Source: Clostridia bacterium (lineage in GTDB: Bacteria > Bacillota > Clostridia > UMGS1810). Taken from it: 13,604 bases of DNA. How positions within the stretch are numbered: position 1 is the stretch's first letter; each line of letters begins with the position of its first letter. The stretch covers positions 1-13,604 of the forward strand of contig JAGBXL010000008.1 in NCBI GenBank assembly GCA_017629325.1, given 5' to 3'. Positions 6,395-13,604 of this stretch are shown here, one piece after another. Made by a program: the position numbers and the translations under genes. The notes beneath the pieces are model-generated. The model saw only the letters and a program-made list of their open reading frames with translations. It searched no databases and had not been told where the DNA came from.

Positions 6395-8854
6395 ATGAAT
6401 TACGAATTCGAAAGAATAGAAAAAAAATGGCAAAAAAAATGGGACGAAGAAAAAACCTTTAAAGTTACAGAGGATTCTTCAAAACCAAAATACTATACCC
6501 TCGAAATGTTCCCATATCCTTCTGGAAATCTTCACATGGGTCATGTAAGAAATTATTCAATAGGCGATGTTGTTGCCAGATTTAAAAAAATGCAAGGATA
6601 TAATGTTCTTCACCCAATGGGTTGGGATTCGTTCGGTCTCCCCGCAGAAAACGCAGCAATTAAACACGGTGAAAACCCTAAAGACTGGACCTTATCCAAC
6701 ATAGATAATATGAGAGATCAGCTCAAATCCATGGGCATAAGCTACGATTGGGATCGCGAAGTTGCCACCTGCAAACAGGATTATTATAAATGGACACAGT
6801 GGATGTTTTTGCAGCTCTATAAAAACAACCTTGCCTACAAGAAAAAATCCTATGTAAACTGGTGCCCCTCATGTCAAACAGTTCTTGCAATCGAACAGGT
6901 TGTAAATGGCAAATGCGAAAGATGTAAAGCCGAGGTTGGCAAAAAAGACCTTGAACAGTGGTTTTTTAGCATCACAAAATATGCCGACCGCTTATTAGAA
7001 GACATAGATAAATTAAAAGGCTGGCCCGAAAAGGTTAAAACCATGCAGGCAAACTGGATAGGTAAAAGTAAGGGTGCCGAAGTTAAATTTGAAGTTGACG
7101 GAATGGATAAAACCTTAACTGTTTATACAACCCGTCCCGACACAATCTATGGTGTAAGCTTTATGGTTATAGCACCCGAAAGCCCCATTGCCGATGAACT
7201 CATTTCGGGAAGCGAAACAGAAAAAGAATGCAGAGAATTCATTCACAGAATGCAGTTTATAAAAGATATCGACAGAGCATCAACCGAAGTAGAAAAAGAG
7301 GGCGTATTCACTGGCAGATATGTAATCAACCCATTAACAAATAAAAAGGTTCCTCTCTATCTTGCAAACTATGTTTTAATGGACTACGGCACAGGTGTTG
7401 TTATGGCAGTTCCTGCCCACGACCAGAGAGACTTTGACTTTGCAAGAAAATATAATCTTCCCATAGATGTTGTAATTTCGCCCGATGGCTCCGAGATTTC
7501 AGGCGATAGCCTGGAAGCCGCTTTTGAAGCAGAGGGCATAATGATAAATTCAGGTGAGTTTAACGGACTTAATAACCGTGAGGCTCTTCCCAAAATGATA
7601 GAATATATGGCCAAAAAGGGAATTGGCGAAACAAAAGTTAATTTCCGTCTTAGAGACTGGCTCATTTCCCGTCAGCGCTATTGGGGTGCTCCAATTCCTG
7701 TTATCTACTGTGAAGACTGCGGTGCTGTTCCCGTTAATGAGAGCGACCTTCCTGTAATTCTTCCTGAAGATGTTGAGTTCACAGGTCTTGGTAAATCCCC
7801 GCTCACAACAAGCGAAAGCTTTAAAAACGCTCCTTGTCCAAAATGCGGAAAAATGGGAACAAGAGAAATGGATACAATGGACACCTTCGTGTGCTCATCA
7901 TGGTATTTCTTAAGATATTGCGATCCTCACAATAGCGAGCTTCCTTTTGCAAAAGATATTGCAGATTACTGGATGAATGTAGACCAGTACATAGGCGGTG
8001 TTGAGCATGCAATACTCCACCTTCTCTATGCACGATTCTTCACAAAAGCTCTTCATGATCTTGGCTATGTATCATGCGACGAGCCTTTTGAAAACCTTCT
8101 CACACAGGGCATGGTTTTAAAAGACGGAGCAAAAATGAGTAAATCAATAGGAAATGTTGTAAGCCCCGAAGAGATTATTGGTAAATACGGTGCCGACACA
8201 GCACGTCTCTTTATTCTCTTTGCAGCTCCTCCCGAGAGAGACCTTGAATGGAGCGATACAGCAGTTGAAGGCTCCTACCGTTTCTTAAACAGAGTATTCA
8301 AATTTGTAACCGATAATAAAGATAAAATTGATTTTAATTCAAAATATGATGTGAATTCACTCACAAGCGAAGATAAAAATCTTCGTTATGTTCTTAACTA
8401 TTCAATCAAAAAAGCAACCGACGACATAAGCGTTCGCTTCAACTTTAACACAGCAATAAGCTGTGTAATGGAGCTTGTTAATGCACTCTATTCATATAAT
8501 GGTAATAATAATGCTCTTATTTCAGAAGCTGCAAAAGATGTAATTATTATGCTTGCACCCTTTGTACCCCATATCACAGAAGAACTTTGGGAAATAATCG
8601 GCGGAAAGGGCAGTGTTCACGATCAAAGCTGGGTAAGCTATGACGAATCAGCTCTTGTAAAAGATGAAACCGAAATAGTTGTTCAGATAAATGGTAAGGT
8701 AAAAGATAAAATGATGATTTCAACAGAACTTGGCGATGATGAAATAAAAGCAGCAGCTCTGGAGAATGAAAAAATCAAAGAGCTTACCGATGGAAAACAA
8801 GTGCTAAAGGTTATAGTTGTTAAAGGTAAACTTGTAAATATTGTTGTAAAATAA
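6395..8854 (+). CDS. leuS: Leucyl-tRNA synthetase
   Basis: This 819-aa class I synthetase has its HIGH motif as HMGH (47-50, in FPYPSGNLHMGH) and KMSKS at 580-584. The CP1 editing domain lies between, with the Thr-rich TTRPDTIYG (245-253) and the HDQRD motif whose Asp346 anchors the amino group of a misacylated residue. Two CxxC pairs, Cys157/160 with Cys174/177 and Cys439/442 with Cys481/484, look like zinc sites. The C-terminal part holds the anticodon-binding helical bundle and the LeuRS-specific tail (VVQINGKVKDKM). It charges tRNA-Leu and clears mischarged products. The ATG at 6395 is preceded by AGGAGAG (6380-6386). It is the last gene of its unit and is followed by a hairpin terminator. 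No T-box leader lies in the 19-nt gap before it. Confidence 0.98.
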   Translation: MNYEFERIEKKWQKKWDEEKTFKVTEDSSKPKYYTLEMFPYPSGNLHMGHVRNYSIGDVVARFKKMQGYNVLHPMGWDSFGLPAENAAIKHGENPKDWTLSNIDNMRDQLKSMGISYDWDREVATCKQDYYKWTQWMFLQLYKNNLAYKKKSYVNWCPSCQTVLAIEQVVNGKCERCKAEVGKKDLEQWFFSITKYADRLLEDIDKLKGWPEKVKTMQANWIGKSKGAEVKFEVDGMDKTLTVYTTRPDTIYGVSFMVIAPESPIADELISGSETEKECREFIHRMQFIKDIDRASTEVEKEGVFTGRYVINPLTNKKVPLYLANYVLMDYGTGVVMAVPAHDQRDFDFARKYNLPIDVVISPDGSEISGDSLEAAFEAEGIMINSGEFNGLNNREALPKMIEYMAKKGIGETKVNFRLRDWLISRQRYWGAPIPVIYCEDCGAVPVNESDLPVILPEDVEFTGLGKSPLTTSESFKNAPCPKCGKMGTREMDTMDTFVCSSWYFLRYCDPHNSELPFAKDIADYWMNVDQYIGGVEHAILHLLYARFFTKALHDLGYVSCDEPFENLLTQGMVLKDGAKMSKSIGNVVSPEEIIGKYGADTARLFILFAAPPERDLEWSDTAVEGSYRFLNRVFKFVTDNKDKIDFNSKYDVNSLTSEDKNLRYVLNYSIKKATDDISVRFNFNTAISCVMELVNALYSYNGNNNALISEAAKDVIIMLAPFVPHITEELWEIIGGKGSVHDQSWVSYDESALVKDETEIVVQINGKVKDKMMISTELGDDEIKAAALENEKIKELTDGKQVLKVIVVKGKLVNIVVK

Positions 8855-8863
8855 CGACCTGAT

Positions 8864-8896
8864 AAAACCGACAGATTTTTTAAATCTGTCGGTTTT
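8864..8896 (+). terminator. Terminator hairpin after leuS
   Basis: A perfect 15-bp stem (8864-8878 with 8882-8896, core ACCGACAGATTT) has a 3-nt TTT loop. The 3' arm ends in GGTTTT; beyond it there is no further T-run, so the terminating T-tract is within the stem. The 5' arm starts with AAAA, so the structure could also stop transcription from the opposite side. Confidence 0.85.
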
Positions 8897-8921
8897 GCAA
8901 CACGGAATTGAATTGTATTGG

Positions 8922-8950
8922 TTGAATAAAATTTGTTTGTCTTATATAAT
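8922..8950 (+). promoter_or_regulatory. Likely promoter of the deacetylase / acyl-CoA synthetase pair
   Basis: TTGAAT (8922-8927), a 17-bp spacer and TATAAT (8945-8950) lie just after the leuS terminator. The predicted start near 8957 would leave a leader of only about 13 nt, with the AAGAGGA ribosome binding site (8956-8962) at its very end. Confidence 0.6.
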
Positions 8951-8969
8951 AATAAAAGAGGAAAATCTT

Positions 8970-9725
8970 ATGAAAAAATTTGTGATTTCATTACTTACAG
9001 CATTCATAACACTTATATTATCTGTTTCTGGCTATGCACAGGGCACACTGCCTGTTTTAATGTATCATAATGTAACCACAGACTATAACCTCGTTTTAAA
9101 AGACCCCACAGTTCATATAATGCTTTCTACTCTTGAAGAACATCTTGTGCATCTTATAAGTGCAGGCTACAACACCATTTCTTTTGATGACTATTATAAC
9201 TGGCGTAAGGGTGAAAAAGAGCTTCCTCCAAACCCCATTATAATAACTTTTGACGATGGTTACGTAAGTAACTATGATTTGGCTTTCCCGCTATTTCAAA
9301 AGTATAATCAAAAAGCCACAATATTTGTTGTTGCTTCCCGTGTTGGTGCCGATAATGTTGAATTTCCTCACTTCACCTGGGAAGAAGCAAGAGAAATGGA
9401 AAAAAGCGGTCTTATAGATATTGAAAGCCACACCTTTACTCATGCAGATTTTGAAAAGATAAACTATGCCCGCACAGTTTTAGAAATGAGGCTCTCAAAA
9501 TTTGCCATAGAAACAAATCTCGGTAAAGAGTGTAAATATCTGGCATACCCTTATGGCAAAATGAACGAAGCATCAACTGCCGTTGCAAAAAGTGCCGGCT
9601 ATAAAATGCTTGTTGTGGGCAGAGATAAAAGTGCAGACTTAGCAAATGAAAATCTTTATGAAATACCAAGATATTCTATTGAGGGAACACAATCCGGTGA
9701 GGATATTATAAATTTAATAAAATAG
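8970..9725 (+). CDS. Secreted CE4-family polysaccharide deacetylase
   Basis: This 251-aa protein begins with a signal peptide (Lys2-Lys3, hydrophobic 4-20, likely cut after Ala23 in SGYAQG). A NodB-type deacetylase domain follows, with motif 1 TFDDGY (93-98, Asp95 catalytic base, Asp96 metal ligand), motif 2 SHTFTH (His154 and His158 metal ligands) and a motif-3-like YPYG (193-196). The set is complete, so an active N- or O-deacetylase of an extracellular glycan is expected. VLMYHNV near residue 29 is typical of the exported YadE/PgaB-like branch. I chose ATG 8970 because of AAGAGGA at 8956-8962 and the signal peptide; longer in-frame versions start inside the terminator region. The acyl-CoA synthetase gene begins 20 nt downstream. 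Whether the substrate is peptidoglycan or another glycan cannot be read from sequence. Confidence 0.9.
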   Translation: MKKFVISLLTAFITLILSVSGYAQGTLPVLMYHNVTTDYNLVLKDPTVHIMLSTLEEHLVHLISAGYNTISFDDYYNWRKGEKELPPNPIIITFDDGYVSNYDLAFPLFQKYNQKATIFVVASRVGADNVEFPHFTWEEAREMEKSGLIDIESHTFTHADFEKINYARTVLEMRLSKFAIETNLGKECKYLAYPYGKMNEASTAVAKSAGYKMLVVGRDKSADLANENLYEIPRYSIEGTQSGEDIINLIK

Positions 9726-9745
9726 CCCAAAAGGAGATTTTTAAC

Positions 9746-11461
9746 ATGAAAAAAGATAAGCTTTATGAAGTAAGACAAATTGAATCTATAAGAGATATGC
9801 TTATTTCAAGCTGCGAAATTTACGCCGACAGAACTGCATATCTTAAAAAGCAGAAAAAAACAATGCCCTACGAAGCAGTTACATATAAGGAATTTAAAGA
9901 GCTTGTATGGAACCTGGGCACAAAATTTATCGAAATGAACCTTTCAGGCAAAAGAATTGCCATAATATCCGAAAACCGTTTTGAATGGTGTATTTCATAT
10001 ATGGCAACAGTATCGGGAGATATGACAGTTGTTCCAATCGATTTAGAGCTTGCTCCTTCCGATATTATAAATCTTCTTAAAATTTCAAAAGTATCAGCCG
10101 TTATCTACACAGGTAAGCTTTCCGAAAAGCTTGCAGATTTAAAGAAAGAGATTCCCGAAATTGAATATACAATAAATATGGATTCCGAAAAGGTTAGAGA
10201 AGGCGAGCTTGACCTTTATAAGCTTATAGAAATGGGCAAGGAATTAAGACAAAACGGCGATAATTCTTTTGATAATATTGAAATAAATAAGGAAGAAGCA
10301 AGAATTCTTCTTTTCACATCGGGCACAACCGCACTTTCAAAGGGTGTTTTGTTATCACACAAAAATATTGCAACAAACCTTATGTCAATGTGCTCAATGG
10401 TAGATATCAAAAAGACCGACGTATTTTTGGCAACTCTCCCAATCCACCACACATACGCCAGCACCTGCGGTGTTATGGCACCTCTTTACAGAGGCTCATG
10501 TGTTGCTTTTGCCGATGGTCTTAAATATATTTTAAATAATCTTAAAGAATCAAAAACAACTGTTCTTTTAGGTGTTCCCGCAATGTTTGAACTTATCCAC
10601 AAGCGTATCTGGGCAATGGCAAGACAAAACGGCCTCGACGGTAAGCTTAAAATGGGCTTAAAATTAAGCGGTGCACTCAGAAAAATAGGCATTGATGCCA
10701 GAAGAAAAATCTTTAAAACAGTAATAGATAATTTTGGTGGCGAAGTTCGTCTTTTCATAAGCGGTGCTGCCGCAATAGACCCTTCAATAAGCAAGAGCTT
10801 TCACGATATGGGCATACTCTTTTTGCAGGGCTACGGCATAACAGAGTGTGCACCAATAGTTGCACTGAATCGTGATATAAATTACAGAGACGATGCCATA
10901 GGTCTCCCTCTTCCAGGTCTTGAAATTAAGATTATAAATAAAAATGAAGAAGGCGTAGGCGAAATCATCTGCAAAGGTGATAATGTAATGCTTGGCTACT
11001 ATGAAAACCAGGAAGCAACCGATGAGGTTATAAAAGATGGCTGGTTCTACACAGGCGATTATGGCAGACTTGGAGAAGATGGCTTTATTCGTTTTGAAGG
11101 CAGAAAGAAAAATATCATTATTGCTAAAAATGGTAAAAACGTTTATCCCGAAGAGCTTGAAACAATGCTTTCAAAAAGTGATTATGTTGCAGAATGTCTG
11201 GTTTATGGTCATGAAGATGAAGAGGGCGAAACCTATATTCACGCTCAAATATTCCCCGATAAAGCAGCGGTAGAATTAAAACTTGGCGAAAATCCCGATG
11301 AAGAAAAGCTCAAAGAACTTATCCAGAGTGTTGTTGATGATGTAAATAAAAATAACCCTGTTTGGAAATATATAAGAAAAACAGTTATAAGAAACACAGA
11401 ATTTGAAAAAACAACAACTAAAAAAATTAAAAGATTTGCGCAGGCGAATAAATCTGAATAA
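9746..11461 (+). CDS. AMP-forming acyl-CoA synthetase-like protein (long-chain FACL type)
   Basis: This 571-aa member of the ANL adenylating family has the phosphate loop TSGTTALSKG (191-200), YGITE (363-367), YTGD with Asp438, GRKKNIIIAKNGKNVYPEELE-type hinge residues after it, and the C-terminal lysine region TTTKKIKR with Lys560. Such enzymes activate a carboxylic acid, usually a fatty acid, to an acyl-adenylate and then a thioester with CoA or a carrier protein. The phosphate loop has ALSKG where most relatives have GxPKG, keeping the Lys. No membrane segment is obvious. AAAAGGAG (9729-9736) precedes the ATG at 9746. It is the second gene of a two-gene unit with the deacetylase and is closed by a strong terminator. 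Substrate is unknown; a fatty acid is the default inference from overall length and motifs. Confidence 0.9.
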   Translation: MKKDKLYEVRQIESIRDMLISSCEIYADRTAYLKKQKKTMPYEAVTYKEFKELVWNLGTKFIEMNLSGKRIAIISENRFEWCISYMATVSGDMTVVPIDLELAPSDIINLLKISKVSAVIYTGKLSEKLADLKKEIPEIEYTINMDSEKVREGELDLYKLIEMGKELRQNGDNSFDNIEINKEEARILLFTSGTTALSKGVLLSHKNIATNLMSMCSMVDIKKTDVFLATLPIHHTYASTCGVMAPLYRGSCVAFADGLKYILNNLKESKTTVLLGVPAMFELIHKRIWAMARQNGLDGKLKMGLKLSGALRKIGIDARRKIFKTVIDNFGGEVRLFISGAAAIDPSISKSFHDMGILFLQGYGITECAPIVALNRDINYRDDAIGLPLPGLEIKIINKNEEGVGEIICKGDNVMLGYYENQEATDEVIKDGWFYTGDYGRLGEDGFIRFEGRKKNIIIAKNGKNVYPEELETMLSKSDYVAECLVYGHEDEEGETYIHAQIFPDKAAVELKLGENPDEEKLKELIQSVVDDVNKNNPVWKYIRKTVIRNTEFEKTTTKKIKRFAQANKSE

Positions 11462-11467
11462 AAAAGA

Positions 11468-11500
11468 TAAAAGAGATGCAAAAGCATCTCTTTTTCTTTT
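11468..11500 (+). terminator. Rho-independent terminator after the acyl-CoA synthetase gene
   Basis: AAAGAGATGC (11470-11479) pairs perfectly with GCATCTCTTT (11484-11493) around an AAAA loop; an outer A-T pair extends the stem. A T-rich tail TTTTTCTTTT (11491-11500) follows. This is the most classical terminator in the window. Confidence 0.92.
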
Positions 11501-11516
11501 AAAATCGAATTATATA

Positions 11517-11525
11517 TGCTATAAT
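11517..11525 (+). promoter_or_regulatory. Extended -10 promoter before the TIM-barrel gene
   Basis: TGCTATAAT (11517-11525) is a perfect extended -10 element. The matching -35 position (11497-11502, TTTTAA) is poor, as is usual for extended -10 promoters. It lies directly after the terminator. The start would be near 11532, inside the ribosome binding site AAAGGAAG. Confidence 0.55.
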
Positions 11526-11546
11526 TAAATAAAGGAAGTGAAAATA

Positions 11547-12338
11547 ATGTATAAACTTGGTGTGTCAAATATAGAATGCTTTGACGGCAGAATGGAATTC
11601 TTTTGTAAAAATGGAATAAACTATATGGAATTTCGGGTTATAAAAGGCGATAACCGCCCTCTTATTCAAAGCTACACCGATAAAATTCTTGCCGAAAAGA
11701 AGAAAATAGGATATGAAATCCGCACGGTTCATCTTCCGCAGCTGTTTACATACGATCTTTCTCAAACCGATGATTTTGCTCGCTTAAAGGCTATTCAAAA
11801 TCAAAAAGAAATTGTAAATATGCTTTTGCCCCTTGGAGCAAAAATAGCTGTGCTTCACCCCGATGCGGGCGTTGTAGAGGAAAAAGACTACTTAAAAAGA
11901 CACAAAGCCCTTATAAAGTCATTAAAGGAGTTTGCTCCCTGGTGCAAGGAAAGAGGATTAAAAATTGCAATAGAAAATTTAACTCAGATAAGTGCTTTTC
12001 AAACTTCATCCGATCTTATGGAAATTGTAGATGCTGTGGGCGATAATGTTGGTATATGCTTTGATGTTAATCATAATTTCAAAGAAACTCACACAAGTTT
12101 TATAAAAAATGCAGGAAAACATATAATCACTATGCATATTTCCGATAATGACGGAAAAAACGAAAAACATCATTTTCCGGGCATGGGAGTTATAAATTTC
12201 AAAGAAATACTTGGTCTTATGAATGATATATCTTATGATTCCACATTCATTTTTGAATGTGCCAGAGCAGTAGAAGCAGATGACCCCAAAGAATCTTCAA
12301 AAAGACTTTTAAAGGCATGGAATAATGCAATAAAATAA
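11547..12338 (+). CDS. Xylose isomerase-like TIM-barrel protein (AP_endonuc_2 family)
   Basis: This 263-aa protein fits the sugar phosphate isomerase/epimerase superfamily. Strand ends carry the likely metal and substrate residues: His62 (RTVHLPQ), His104 (AVLHPD), Glu143 (IAIENLTQ), Asp173 and His176 (CFDVNHN), His197 and Asp200 (MHISD), His209 and Glu237 (FIFECAR). The Glu/Asp/His/Glu set is the usual divalent-metal centre, so an aldose-ketose isomerase, epimerase or related lyase is likely. The exact reaction cannot be read from sequence, and endonuclease IV-like activity is unlikely given the shorter ligand set. I chose ATG at 11547, 8 nt after AAAGGAAG (11531-11538), over GTG 11538 inside that site. 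It follows a strong terminator, so it starts a new transcript. No obvious terminator separates it from the next gene. Confidence 0.8.
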   Translation: MYKLGVSNIECFDGRMEFFCKNGINYMEFRVIKGDNRPLIQSYTDKILAEKKKIGYEIRTVHLPQLFTYDLSQTDDFARLKAIQNQKEIVNMLLPLGAKIAVLHPDAGVVEEKDYLKRHKALIKSLKEFAPWCKERGLKIAIENLTQISAFQTSSDLMEIVDAVGDNVGICFDVNHNFKETHTSFIKNAGKHIITMHISDNDGKNEKHHFPGMGVINFKEILGLMNDISYDSTFIFECARAVEADDPKESSKRLLKAWNNAIK

Positions 12339-12352
12339 TTTGTTATCGGGTT

Positions 12353-12382
12353 TTCACCTCTCAATCTTATGTTGAATATAAT
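12353..12382 (+). promoter_or_regulatory. Possible promoter before the DUF3343 gene
   Basis: TATAAT (12377-12382) follows TTCACC (12353-12358) at an 18-bp spacing, a 4/6 match to the -35 consensus. The predicted start near 12389 coincides with the Shine-Dalgarno sequence. Readthrough from the TIM-barrel gene 31 nt upstream of the box is an alternative, since no terminator is seen. Confidence 0.4.
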
Positions 12383-12388
12383 AGAAAC

Positions 12389-12395
12389 GGGAGGG
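12389..12395 (+). promoter_or_regulatory. Ribosome binding site that sets a TTG start
   Basis: GGGAGGG stands 6 nt before the TTG at 12402. It is the strongest Shine-Dalgarno match in this part of the window and is the reason to prefer TTG over the in-frame ATG at 12369, which has no such site and lies upstream of it. Confidence 0.75.
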
Positions 12396-12401
12396 ATAAA
12401 C

Positions 12402-12647
12402 TTGAATTATATACTTGTGGTTTTTGCTTCGCTTGCAAGTGCAAACAGGGTAAAAAGCCTTCTTAAAAATAAATTTAACATTACCTCTGCCATAGTGCAG
12501 ACTCCCGGCAGCATAAATTTAAAAAGCTGCAGCTATTCATTAAAGCTTTTGTCAGAGCATACCGATACCGTGTGGAATATTATTAAGCAAAACAAACTCT
12601 CGTCAAAGGGTATATTTTCGGCATCTGATTATTCTAAAATAAGATAG
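12402..12647 (+). CDS. DUF3343 protein, putative S/Se carrier
   Basis: With the TTG start the product is 81 aa: MNYILVVFASLASANRVKSL, then a central TPGSINLKSCSYS with Cys43. This resembles the DUF3343 family (renamed in Pfam as a putative Se/S carrier protein), which has a short alpha/beta fold and a conserved Cys after a TPR/TPG turn. The family is thought to carry persulfide or selenide sulfur between enzymes. The carrier role is a family-level proposal, not a proven function. The next gene, 9 nt downstream, encodes a cysteine desulfurase-type enzyme, which would be the natural donor. The ATG at 12369 would add 11 residues (MLNIIETGGIN) with no family match. Confidence 0.75.
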   Translation: MNYILVVFASLASANRVKSLLKNKFNITSAIVQTPGSINLKSCSYSLKLLSEHTDTVWNIIKQNKLSSKGIFSASDYSKIR

Positions 12648-12656
12648 GTGGCAATT

Positions 12657-13604
12657 ATGATATATTTTGATAATGCAGCCACCACATGGCCCAAACCCCA
12701 AAGTGTTATAAACAAGGTTTCCGAAAGTATGAAATATACCGGTGCAAATCCCGGCAGAGGCGGGCACAAAATGTCGATAGAGGCAGGGGAGAGAATATTT
12801 TCTGTAAGAGAAACAGTTGCCTCTTTTTTTGGATTAAGTAATCCTTGCAATGTGGTTTTTACCCTGAATGCCACACATAGCCTAAATATTGTAATAAACG
12901 GCGTGCTGGATACAGGCGACCATGTTGTTTGCTCTCAAATGGATCATAATTCTGTTTTAAGACCGATTCACTCTGCAGAAAAATCAATTGAAATTTCTGT
13001 TGCTAAAGCAGATAATGAGGGTTATGTAAAGATAGACGAAATAGAAAAGCTTATTAAACCAAACACAAAACTTATTGTTCTGACCCATGCATCAAATGTA
13101 TGCGGCACCATAGAGCCTGTGAAAGAAGTTGCCAAACTTGCAAGAAAAAGAGGAGTTCTTTTTCTTTTAGACGCATCCCAATCTGCAGGAATACTTGATA
13201 TCAACATGGAAAAAGACGGCATAGATTTTCTTGCAGCACCCGGTCATAAAGCTCTTTACGGACCAATGGGAACAGGAATTCTTTTAATAAACACAGATTT
13301 TGTGCTAAAACCCTATATGTATGGCGGCACGGGCAGTAATTCTCATCTTTTAACTCAGCCCGATGAAATCCCCGATAGGTTTGAAGCAGGAACTCTTAAT
13401 TACCCGGGTATATGCGGTCTTGGGGCTGCAGTAAGCTTTGTGTCATCACTTGGCTGTGATTGGATATACCGTCATGAAAAAACTTTGTGTGATTATGTTT
13501 TAAATGGTCTTTTGGAACTTCCAGACTATAAAATAATTGGTAAAAAAACTAGTGAGGGCAGAGTGGGAACGGTTTCATTTGTTCACAATAGCCTTCCGTC
13601 GCAA
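12657..13604 (+). CDS. Cysteine desulfurase / class V aminotransferase family protein, 5' part
   Basis: The frame is open from ATG 12657 to the last base (316 codons), so the C-terminus is missing. It begins MIYFDNAATTWPKPQSVINK, the typical opening of the NifS/Csd-like class V family, and looks closest to the EF2568-type branch (judged by eye). PLP site residues are visible: His97 (QMDHNS), Asp172 (LLDASQSAG) and Lys198 (APGHKALYGP), the Schiff-base lysine. Cysteine desulfurases take sulfur from cysteine and hold it as a persulfide on a catalytic Cys near the C-terminus. That Cys would lie beyond the window, so activity cannot be confirmed. AGGTGG (12646-12651) precedes the ATG. Placement after a DUF3343 gene suggests a sulfur or selenium transfer pair, as seen near selenium-use genes in other Firmicutes. 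Confidence 0.88.
   Translation, partial: MIYFDNAATTWPKPQSVINKVSESMKYTGANPGRGGHKMSIEAGERIFSVRETVASFFGLSNPCNVVFTLNATHSLNIVINGVLDTGDHVVCSQMDHNSVLRPIHSAEKSIEISVAKADNEGYVKIDEIEKLIKPNTKLIVLTHASNVCGTIEPVKEVAKLARKRGVLFLLDASQSAGILDINMEKDGIDFLAAPGHKALYGPMGTGILLINTDFVLKPYMYGGTGSNSHLLTQPDEIPDRFEAGTLNYPGICGLGAAVSFVSSLGCDWIYRHEKTLCDYVLNGLLELPDYKIIGKKTSEGRVGTVSFVHNSLPSQ

Noticed and set aside
11037..11273. 78-codon frame on the + strand inside the acyl-CoA synthetase gene.
   Set aside because: It is an out-of-frame shadow over the conserved YTGD and hinge region.
1..13604. CRISPR arrays, tRNA or rRNA genes, insertion sequences, phage or defence genes.
   Set aside because: No spaced repeats, cloverleaf-like sequence, transposase or defence protein was seen; gene content is mostly conserved housekeeping.

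Overview
The window is a chromosomal segment of a low-GC Gram-positive bacterium, most likely a member of the Clostridia. Three things point there: the gene order rplU-prp-rpmA-obg / yhbY-nadD-yqeK-LCP-rsfS-leuS, the prp gene next to an L27 that carries a cleavable N-terminal extension, and the A/T-rich codon use with AGA arginine and strong GGAGG-type ribosome binding sites. Every gene I can support lies on the + strand. I cannot assign a genus.

Layout. (1) 3-608 is the 3' end of an O-antigen ligase/polymerase-like membrane protein. (2) 650-1751 is a ribosomal protein unit: a near-perfect sigma-A promoter, a leader of about 77 nt that looks like an L21 autoregulatory leader, then rplU (L21), prp (the cysteine protease that trims L27) and rpmA (L27), ending in a hairpin terminator. 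(3) obg (1812-3089) follows the terminator and has its own terminator. (4) 3143-8896 is a second unit. A consensus promoter overlaps the tail of the obg terminator and drives yhbY, nadD, yqeK, an LCP-family cell-wall ligase gene, rsfS and leuS, closed by a 15-bp hairpin. (5) 8922-11500 is a two-gene unit: a secreted CE4 polysaccharide deacetylase and an AMP-forming acyl-CoA synthetase-like enzyme, closed by a strong terminator. (6) 11517-13604 holds a xylose-isomerase-type TIM-barrel protein, a DUF3343 small protein (putative S/Se carrier) with a TTG start, and a class V aminotransferase/cysteine desulfurase cut by the window end.

How the genes work together. Units 2 to 4 mostly serve ribosome biogenesis and translation: L21, L27 and its processing protease, the Obg GTPase, the pre-50S RNA-binding protein YhbY, the silencing factor RsfS and leucyl-tRNA synthetase. 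With them travel NAD synthesis (NadD), dinucleotide turnover (YqeK) and wall glycopolymer attachment (LCP). Unit 5 suggests envelope and lipid work. The last two genes look like a sulfur or selenium transfer pair.

Nothing here looks like a mobile element, defence locus or wholly new system. The most useful second-look items are the DUF3343/desulfurase pair, a protease gene without a ribosome binding site between two strongly initiated ribosomal protein genes, a mutually exclusive hairpin pair between rpmA and obg, and three genes whose -10 box sits only 5-6 nt from the Shine-Dalgarno sequence.
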